From Arthrinium phaeospermum (Eukaryota > Ascomycota > Sordariomycetes > Amphisphaeriales > Apiosporaceae): a stretch of DNA of 64,000 bases. Location of the stretch: positions 310,001-374,000 of the forward strand of contig QYRS01000006.1 of the NCBI GenBank assembly GCA_006503535.1, given 5' to 3'. This document shows positions 57,457 to 64,000 of the stretch, piece after piece. Position numbers and translations under genes: made by a program. Position 1 is the first letter of the stretch, and the number at the start of each line of letters is the position of its first letter. The notes under the pieces were generated by a model. The model made no database searches. It was not told the origin of the DNA and was given only the letters and a program-made list of their open reading frames with translations.

Positions 57457-58898
57457 ATGCAGGTCCCTCTCTTCCGTCTGCAATGCGGCGTCAACTCCTA
57501 TGACTGGGGCAAGATTGGCTCCGACTCAGCCGCCGCTAGATTCGCCGCCGCTACCCCAGCTGCCGACTTCAGCGTCCAATCCGAGAAGCCCTACGCCGAG
57601 GTATGTCAAGTCTGAAATGTTACAGGGCTCCCGGCGCATATTTTCAGTCCAGTCAAGCTGACATATGCCATCTCTTGTAGCTATGGATGGGCACGCATCC
57701 CTCCAACCCCTCCAAGGACCTGGAGACGGGCCGGACGCTGCTGGACATGGTTGATACAAACGAGGCCCTATTATCGTCCACGATCAAGGCCCGGTACGGT
57801 GCCAAGCTCCCCTTCCTCTTCAAGGTCCTGTCCATCAACAAGGCCCTCTCCATCCAGGCACACCCCAACAAGAAGCTGGCCGAGCAGCTGCACGCCAAGG
57901 ACCCCAAGAACTACCCCGACGACAACCACAAGCCCGAGATGACCATCGCCGTCACCGACTTCGAGGGCCTCTGCGGCTTCCGCCCCCTGGCCGAGATCGC
58001 CCACTTCCTGTCCGCCGTGCCCGCCCTGCGCCAGCTGGTCGGCGAGGATGACGCCAAGGCCTTCATCGCCACCGTCCGCGGCCAGGAGGGCGACGACTCG
58101 CCCGACTCCACCACCCGGAACAAGCGCGCCCTCAAGTCTGCCTTCGCGGCGCTCATGAAGTCCGAACCCCAGGAGATCGCCGCGGCCTCCAAGAGCCTGG
58201 TCGCCGACGCCGAGACCAAGGGCGCCGACTTCGCCGACGGCGGCGTCGAGTCCGCGAGCGGCGCCGTGCTGTCGGAGCTGGTCGCGCGCCTGAACACGCA
58301 GTTCCCCGAGGACATCGGCCTGTTCGTCCTATTTTTCCTCAACTACGTGCAGCTGTCGCCCGGCGAGGCCATGTTCCTCAAGGCCGACGACATCCACGCC
58401 TACCTGTCGGGCGACATCATCGAGTGCATGGCGGCGAGCGACAACGTGGTGCGCGCCGGCTTCACGCCCAAGTTCAAGGACGTCCAGACCCTCGTCGACC
58501 TGCTGACGTACGACTACGCGCCCATCGAGGAGCAGAAGATGGCGCCCCGCGAGTACCCCTACATCGTGCTGAACCGGGCCGCCTACAGCTCCAACTCGGA
58601 GGCGACCCTGTACGACCCGCCCATCGACGAGTTCAGCGTCATCCGCACGGTGCTGCGGGGCGACGCCGCCAAGGCCACGTTCGACCCCATCGACGGGCCC
58701 AGCATCGTCATCTGCACCGGCGGCAAGGGCAAGATCTCGGTCGGGCCCACCACCAAGGAGATCAAGGAGGGCTACGTCTATTTTGTCGGCGCCACCGCCG
58801 AGCTCGTGCTCGAGTCCGAGGGTGACAAGGAGGATGAGTTCATCACTTTCAAGGCGTTCTGCGAGGTGGATGAGAGTGGCAACGAGGAGAAGCTGTAG
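57457..58898 (+). CDS. Mannose-6-phosphate isomerase (type I PMI)
   Basis: Exons 57457-57600 and 57681-58898, 80-nt phase-0 intron (gtatgt...cttgtag); 453 aa. N-terminal [11 protein letters not shown] is the family hallmark, with [13 protein letters not shown] formed across the intron. The zinc ligands of type I PMIs can be placed at Gln107 and His109 ([10 protein letters not shown]), Glu134 (HKPEM) and His287 ([10 protein letters not shown]), where the last block also contains the usual active-site signature preceded by [11 protein letters not shown]. The conserved [18 protein letters not shown] (with R-A-G before it) is intact. It converts fructose-6-phosphate and mannose-6-phosphate in the cytosol, feeding GDP-mannose for protein glycosylation and cell-wall mannan; the OCH1-like enzyme at the right end of the window is in the same broad pathway, though not clustered with it. 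Confidence 0.97.
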
Positions 58899-59305
58899 AA
58901 GGAAAGAAGGATGAGGTACGGAGTAATATATACACGTTGCGTGAAAGCGTTATAGTAGAGACAGTTGAAGAGTAATTTCCGATTGCGTCCAAGAGGATGC
59001 AGAGATACCATGAACGTGAGTTTTTATTGATCACCATTGCGACTTTATGAGTCCTATGATTGGTAGGAAGCCTGCTCTCATCGATGTGACCCTACATTTC
59101 CGTTATGGCCAGACATTGTGTGGGTCCAAGCTCGTGAAGCTTGCGGTCTAGTTCAACTTGTCCATGACGAAGATTCCCAAAACCCTCCAAAGTCGTCTTG
59201 TCCGTCGCAACGTTGAGATACCAATGCGCCAAGATGTCGAGGTCGGAAGGATGGGAGGCATCTGAGCATGAGTGACAGACGGGTGGAATCCTGGACGGTC
59301 CCTCC
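58899..59305. other. Intergenic between convergent genes
   Basis: 3' flanks of the isomerase gene and of the small coiled-coil gene. Nothing recognised. Confidence 0.5.
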
Positions 59306-59725
59306 CTAATCGAGCTTGATGAGGATGCTTGAATTGCTGCTGGATGCTCGCTTGTGCGTATACTGCTGCTGCTGCTTCTTCTGCTGCTCTTGTTCCTCGC
59401 GCTGCTTCTGGAGCGCCTTCTGGATCGCCTTCTGCTTCTCCTCATCACTTCGTTTCATGGCGACCAGTTTCATGACGGCCCGTTTCATCTCTTCAGGGTC
59501 GATGGCACCATGGCCAGGAAAGCGAGGAGGGTGTGAGGGAGCCGGGCCGAGACGGATGCCGGCTTTGGCGGCTCGGCTGGCGAAGTCTGGTTATCGAGGG
59601 TGGGGATGTTAGTCTGGTGATTCACTTTCCAGCGGGTGGATGAAGTTGGGGGTGAGTGCCGAAGGGTGGGAGGATGACTCCCAAGTAACTGACTGACCTT
59701 CCATGATGGCAGGAGGGGCAGACAT
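59306..59725 (-). CDS. Small hypothetical protein with a Gln/Lys-rich coiled coil
   Basis: Exons 59725-59698 and 59586-59306, 111-nt intron (gtcagt...aaccag); 102 aa. First exon gives MSAPPAIME, then DFASRAAKAGIRLGPAPSHP, PPRFPGHGAIDPEEMKRAV and a charged helix MKRSDEEKQKAIQKALQKQR leading into Gln runs and a Ser-rich end (SSSNSSILIKLD). The segment from MSAPP to the helix has the look of a conserved fungal small protein. The donor GTCAGT is non-consensus at position 3, which weakens the first exon slightly. No known domain; possibly a small cytosolic or mitochondrial protein. Confidence 0.6.
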
Positions 59726-60961
59726 CTTTCCCTTCATTTACTGTACACGTAAAGATAGATGCGTTGACGAGTCGAAATGTGACGAGGTAACGTGTGATTT
59801 TATTGACGAGCTGGTGCCATAGGTCGGGGGAAGTTGGGAGAAGGTTGATAGTTAGCTGGGGGGATGTCTCCAGGTGAGAGTGGGAGTAAGAGAGAGATTG
59901 TTGCTGCGGCGGAGGCCAGCTGTACTGTTGTTTGTTCACCGGCAGCTTGTATTCAATATTGGATTGTATGATTAGGCATCAGCTTCGCGGAGGAAACAAA
60001 CTTTACTGGAACAATGAATCACTTTCTGCTCACTTGTTGCTCACTTGTTGTCCATTGAATACAGGGGGGGTATAGGGCTGTAGCTTCATATCACGAAGAG
60101 GAATCCTCTCAGCTGTAATTGAAGACAGGCAGTCACGCTTCTCAGGGCAAGACCTCTTTTTCCAAAAGAGATGGGCTGGTAGCATTACAGCCTCCAATGT
60201 TGCCCATGTCATGATTTGTGTACATACCTACTGGTGTTGATCCCCTCAACCCAAACAAACCGCTTCAGGCTCTTTTGCAAACAGTCCGTCTGCTCGGTGC
60301 CTTACCAAAGGTCACAGAGGACGCCGATGAAGAGAATGAGGGTTTCATCGTTATATCGTCAAGCCAGATCTCGCTCTAACTATGTCAAACTCTCTCCCTA
60401 CCTGGCATCGGGCATGTGTTCCAATGCCAGCCAGCTGCCTTGGACTTAACCAAAGTTCGGTACCGACCCAACACCTATCTGTATGCCTTGTTACGCAGGG
60501 CCGGGTTACGACGAAGAATTCGGCGAAGGAGGACTTGAACCGGGCCGGCCACTCTTCCGCGATACCGTGGACTCCAGTGAGTTCAAGAAACCCCAAGGGA
60601 TGAGCTGCCATACCATGGCGCCGGACTCGAACGACGCAAGTTATTAGCCGAGTGGGCCTATATCCACATCTCAGCTAGAGCCCGGTCCTTTTATGGAAAC
60701 AAACCTCTAGGCAGCCGAGCCCACATGCGCCTAGACACTTTGCTAGTAGTGAGTGAGTACTGGGCATAAATACGCACCTACATACCTACCTACTTGAGAT
60801 CTGGTGGCTCAATACTTTCATGTCCGTGGTTAGGACAACTCATAAACCATCTAATTACTCATTCTGCCCATCCTGCCGTCTCACTTTTCTCTTGTGCTAC
60901 GCAACGCCCATTCACATACTCGGCGTAACATCCCCCCTCTTGCCTCGAAGAGCGATCCATT
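59726..60961. other. Intergenic, no supported gene
   Basis: Upstream regions of the coiled-coil gene and paralogue B. A B-box-like CGTTCGAGTCC occurs on the minus strand near 60618-60628 but lacks a foldable tRNA around it. Confidence 0.45.
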
Positions 60962-62598
60962 ATGCCCCCGCTAGAGGAAGATCCAGATTACCCCGGTGGT
61001 ATCGTGTACCCCCAGTTCTACACGGAGCCATACCCAAAATACTTTCCGAACGGCATCCCACACTGGGGGAATATCCGGCTACGACAAAGAGGGCCCGAAA
61101 AGGGCCTCGAGATCCCCCAAGAACTGTACGAGAAGGCTGGCTCCCGCAATGACGAACTGACCGAAGACGAGGTATGAAAACATAGCAACCCTGCAGGGTC
61201 ATGCAAATATAGTTATCAGTCTGACCGAGACTTATCCAGCGCACCCTCCTCCTGAGCCGTGGCGACGCCGTGGGAAAAGCCCTGGCCTACCCAAAGTCCC
61301 TCAACTTGGCCGAAAAGTACGAAGCCATGGGATGGATGAAGCTGGACGAGCTCCACGCGGCGGTTCGCCAGGCTTCCGGCGGCACCATCAGCCAGGCCTC
61401 GGAGCTGATGGCCAAAGCGAAAGCCTCGGTCCAGTCGCTGAACTTTGACGAGATCATGCTGTTAGCCCAGGAGTTTCAAGTCCACCGGATGCATCATTTC
61501 CACTGGGAGCAGTTCCCCGGCAACAGCGAGGCCTGCCGCTTGATCGCTGACCAGGAAGGCATCAACGGGGGCCTCTTCCACCAAGTCCAAACCTACCTCA
61601 TGGATGACCCCGAGATGCGCAAAGCGGCCTACGCAAGATACTTAGCCGCCGAGGAGAACGGAGAGACCGGACTCTACGTACAGGGGTATGAGCCCTTCGG
61701 CTTCCGCAAACTTCCCGACTGCATCACCGCGCCGAGAAGGACCCCCTCCCCACCGCCACCGCCCCGCGAGCCGACGCCCGAGCCCCCGACCCGGGACGAC
61801 TCGTCCGGCTACTTCGAGCCCACGCGCCGTGACGGAGTAGACCCCGTGACCAGACAACGACACTGGCCCGGCTTCTTCCGCTACGACGGCGGCTTCTACC
61901 CGCTCTCGTCCAAGAAGCTCTTCATGCGGGACCTGATGCGGAGAAACGGGACCAAGAAGCCGCTGCCCGCCGTCGCGCTCTCGGATCAGTACCACGCGCT
62001 GGCGGCGGAGGAGCGAGCCGCGTACGAGGCGCGGGCCGAAGCGGTCCGCCTCGCGGCGTGGGACCAGTGGGAGCAGGGCGTCTGGCCCCAACTCTCGCTG
62101 CGAGATCACGCGCCGGAGCCCGACTGGCAACAACTAGACAAGCTGGCGCTGCCGCTGCCGCGGGAACAGGAACCGCCCGGGCCGCTCGCGCCCGAAGTTA
62201 ATCTGAAGGGCCGCCGAAAAGGCCCCTGTCGCCGCGACGGGACCGACCTCGCCGGTAACCCGGACTGGCCCTCGCTCGTCTACTCGAATCCCTCTGGCGC
62301 CTATCCTTTGCCGCCCGACGAATTGCTGGCGCTGGACCTCAAACGAACGGGGGAGACGGGCTACATGATAGGAGGCCAAGACCTCGAGACGCGGTACGAC
62401 GCGCTGCCGCCCGAGTGGAAGGCCGAGCTCGCGACGCGGTCCGAGGTCCTCCGCCAGGCCGCCTGGGACGTGTGGGACGAAGGCGGCTGGGCGAAACGTC
62501 GGAAATACGGCCCCGAGAAACCGAATTGGGAGCGCTTTGAGAGTCTGAACGTTTTGCCGCCTTGGCGGAGGGCAGTGGAGCCTAAAGGCAGTTCGTAG
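60962..62598 (+). CDS. HMG-box-like domain protein, paralogue B (two modules)
   Basis: Exons 60962-61171 and 61240-62598, 68-nt phase-0 intron (gtatga...tatccag); 522 aa. The N-terminal block matches paralogue A: LRQRGPEKGLEIPQELYEKA, DELTEDE, intron, RTLLLSRGDAVGKALAYP. The middle QFPGNSEACRLIADQEGING and AAEENGETGLYVQGYEPFGF match too. Two C-terminal modules follow, at about 266-350 and 400-484. Module 1 has RRDG, HWPGFFRYDGGFYPL, SSKKLFMRDLMRR, YHALAAEERAAYEARAE and VRLAAWDQWEQG. Module 2 has CRRDGTD, DWPSLVYS, YPLPPDELLALDL, RYDALPPEWKAELATRSE and LRQAAWDVWDEG. Each resembles an HMG box (YPL-x-S-x4-LFMRD ... W/Y-x-AL-x-x-EE+-x-x-Y). Between blocks there is a Pro-rich PSPPPPPREPTPEPP linker. 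Not a named family to my knowledge. Confidence 0.8.
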
Positions 62599-63146
62599 GG
62601 GACTGAAATGAATATGTATGGACCTGTTGCCGTTGCTGTATCGTTCAACATCTCGGGCGCACTGTGAGCTGCTCCAGCCTCGTGAGAGGGGTGGGTCAGG
62701 CTTTTTAGTCATTGGCTTATAGATTAGTATACATGTGATATCGAGTTCAGGAAACCATTTTGTGGCTTACAGCTGGATATCAAAGCTTTCATTCACTTTG
62801 AGAGTTTGGCTTCGGTGGATGGGACGACCAACCAGAATTGAATAATGCCCACTAGTAAAGCTCACAGGATCTAGCGCCAAGAAAATCGGAATGAATGACA
62901 CGTGAGAATGAAATATCTTATTACCAATACTCAGTCCTGAGTTATCCTCTACTCTGTCACAAGCCCTTATGCTCTATGAAGACATGGCGCCAGACCACTC
63001 ATAGAATTCCGTTTTATCTACACCCATGAACCCTTGACGCCTGAAAATGTTTCCCAATTTAACGGTGCCGAGGTAAAAGCAACATGACAAGCATGGTGTA
63101 ACCCATCAAGCCCCGGTGAATCTGTCGATTCTTGTGGCAACCCATG
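62599..63146. other. Intergenic between convergent genes
   Basis: 3' flanks of paralogue B and of the glycosyltransferase gene; nothing recognised. Confidence 0.5.
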
Positions 63147-64000
63147 TCACATCTGCACTCGCCATGACCCGTCGAAGTAGTGCTTCACCAGCCCGTCTTT
63201 AGGCGTGAGCCAGCGATAGCTGCCCGAATGAGACTGGCCGGATCCAAACGCGTTGATGGGATAGACCAGGACGTCCCCGAACAGCCTCGGCTCTTGCAGA
63301 CAGGAGAGGTCCGTCAGGTTGGCCAAACCCTCATGCCGTTTGAGATACCGCCAGATCGTTTCCGTCCATGCCCGGGGGCCGGTTGCTGTCCAGATCTCCT
63401 CATCGGTAAACTGCAGCGATTCTAGTGTCGTGTTGTGGACCCTTGTCAGGTTCTCCAGCTGGACAAAGACGTAATCCAACATATCTTGCAAAAGCGGGTG
63501 GCCGGGCGCGGCTGCTATGGTCCACTGCTGGAACTGGATCGGGTAGAAGAAGTATCTTGGGAGCTTTCCGTCCCGTTGGTCCCACTCGAACCCGACAAGG
63601 AGTCTGGCATGAGGTTGGTAGGCGTCAGGGATCCATTTGTCGATAGGCTTGAGGGCTTTGGTGTCGAGGTCACTGTAGACGCCACCGGCTGCGGCAAGTA
63701 CCAGATAGCGCAGCAAGTCGGACTTGAGGGCGGGGTTCTGAAGGGCTTCGTAGGTTTCAAGGTACTCGGGTCGGTCGGCGTAGTGCAGTTGGATGAACTC
63801 GCGGGCGTCGTCAATGCCAAGCCGGATGTAAGTGTGATGTGGGTTTTGGTGGAGCCATGAGCGGACGTGGGTTTCACGGCGTATCCCCGTTGCCGGGATG
63901 GACTCGGGCATGGGGAGCTGTATCTGCCAGATCCTCCGTGGAATCTGGGAAGTTCTCAAATTGGCCCTATGCGGTGGATCGGGGGGCGGTGAGAAGAACA
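63147..64000 (-). CDS. OCH1-like glycosyltransferase (GT32, DXD motif), 5' end outside the window
   Basis: The frame is open from the window edge to the stop at 63147-63149; no ATG start lies within, so the N-terminus (usually a short cytosolic tail and a TM anchor) is to the right of 64000. Visible order: SQIPRRIWQIQLP (family start IP+.IWQ), SWLHQNPHHTYIRLGIDDA, then LKSDLLRYLVLAAAGGVYSD leading to the DXD motif in YSDLDTKAL, then PINAFGSGQSHS and VKHYFDGSWR at the end. The order and spacing match fungal alpha-1,6-mannosyltransferase OCH1-like proteins of family GT32, type II Golgi membrane proteins that start outer-chain N-glycans or related mannosylation. Many filamentous fungi have several divergent copies, so the exact reaction is unknown. 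The residues just inside the edge (FFSPPPDPPHR) read like a stem region. Confidence 0.85.
   Translation of the reverse strand, partial: FFSPPPDPPHRANLRTSQIPRRIWQIQLPMPESIPATGIRRETHVRSWLHQNPHHTYIRLGIDDAREFIQLHYADRPEYLETYEALQNPALKSDLLRYLVLAAAGGVYSDLDTKALKPIDKWIPDAYQPHARLLVGFEWDQRDGKLPRYFFYPIQFQQWTIAAAPGHPLLQDMLDYVFVQLENLTRVHNTTLESLQFTDEEIWTATGPRAWTETIWRYLKRHEGLANLTDLSCLQEPRLFGDVLVYPINAFGSGQSHSGSYRWLTPKDGLVKHYFDGSWRVQM

Noticed and set aside
59092..59448. 118-codon ORF downstream of, and overlapping, the small coiled-coil gene
   Set aside because: Its Arg/Ser-rich first half is a frame shadow of the Gln/Lys-rich helix of the real gene; the rest has no support.
60600..60700. Second tRNA-like sequence (CGTTCGAGTCC on the minus strand, with TAGCTGAGATG upstream)
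   Set aside because: The T stem cannot pair and no acceptor or anticodon stem can be formed; too little evidence for even a relic.

Overview
The window is nuclear DNA of a filamentous ascomycete, most likely a Sordariomycete (Sordariales-like). The evidence is small GT-AG introns of about 56-166 nt with CTRAY-type branch points, G/C-ending codons, and a gene set typical of the group: an Sgf29 SAGA subunit, a PPIL4-type cyclophilin, an S28 peptidase, an Ecp2-like secreted protein, and HeLo and NACHT-ankyrin proteins. I see no transposon ORF, no rRNA, no CRISPR and no AT-rich RIP block. All gene models, introns and starts were worked out by hand from the sequence.

Layout. 1.6-3.1 kb (-): PPIL4-like cyclophilin with an RRM. 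3.8-8.6 kb (+): large acidic protein with a coilin-type N-terminal domain and an atypical Tudor domain. 9.8-11.5 kb (+): amidohydrolase. 13.3-13.7 kb (-): complex I subunit NDUFB7. 15.2-17.2 kb (+): secreted S28 serine carboxypeptidase. 18.1-19.2 kb (+): PAQR/haemolysin-III receptor with an apparent frameshift. 19.9-20.7 kb (-): four-TM protein. 20.7-25.1 kb: long gene-poor stretch. 25.4-26.8 kb (-): secreted pepsin-type aspartic protease with a frameshift, ending in a UGA-CUA context. 26.8-31.6 kb: gene-poor, with a tRNA-like relic. 31.6-32.8 kb (-): HMG-box-like protein, paralogue A. 33.5-35.0 kb (-): multi-TM protein with an in-frame UGA, divergent from a Delta24-sterol-reductase-like flavoprotein (35.5-37.0 kb, +). 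37.8-39.6 kb: two convergent small secreted proteins, one with an Ecp2-like domain. 40.0-45.0 kb (-): NACHT-ankyrin-ZZ NLR. 45.9-46.6 kb (+): small zinc-binding protein. 47.2-49.4 kb (-): HeLo domain fused to a ubiquitin-conjugating E2 domain. 50.4-51.5 kb (+): SDR. 52.3-53.2 kb (+): basic low-complexity protein with an in-frame UAG. 53.5-54.0 kb (-): single-TM protein. 54.7-56.3 kb (-): Sgf29. 57.5-58.9 kb (+): mannose-6-phosphate isomerase. 59.3-59.7 kb (-): small coiled-coil protein. 61.0-62.6 kb (+): HMG-box-like paralogue B. 63.1-64.0 kb (-): 5'-truncated OCH1-like glycosyltransferase.

The most unusual content is at 40-49 kb. A NACHT-ankyrin NLR sits about 2.2 kb from a protein that joins a HeLo domain (the cell-death and prion-inhibition module of HET-S) to an E2 domain that keeps its catalytic cysteine. 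This suggests an allorecognition or innate-immunity locus with ubiquitin conjugation as a possible output. Other notable points are a candidate fungal coilin, a pair of HMG-like paralogues sharing an intron position, and a possible stop-codon-readthrough tail on the aspartic protease.

Several otherwise well-conserved genes carry single lesions: two frameshifts near C runs, one in-frame UGA and one in-frame UAG. From one sequence I cannot separate assembly error, true decay and translational recoding.
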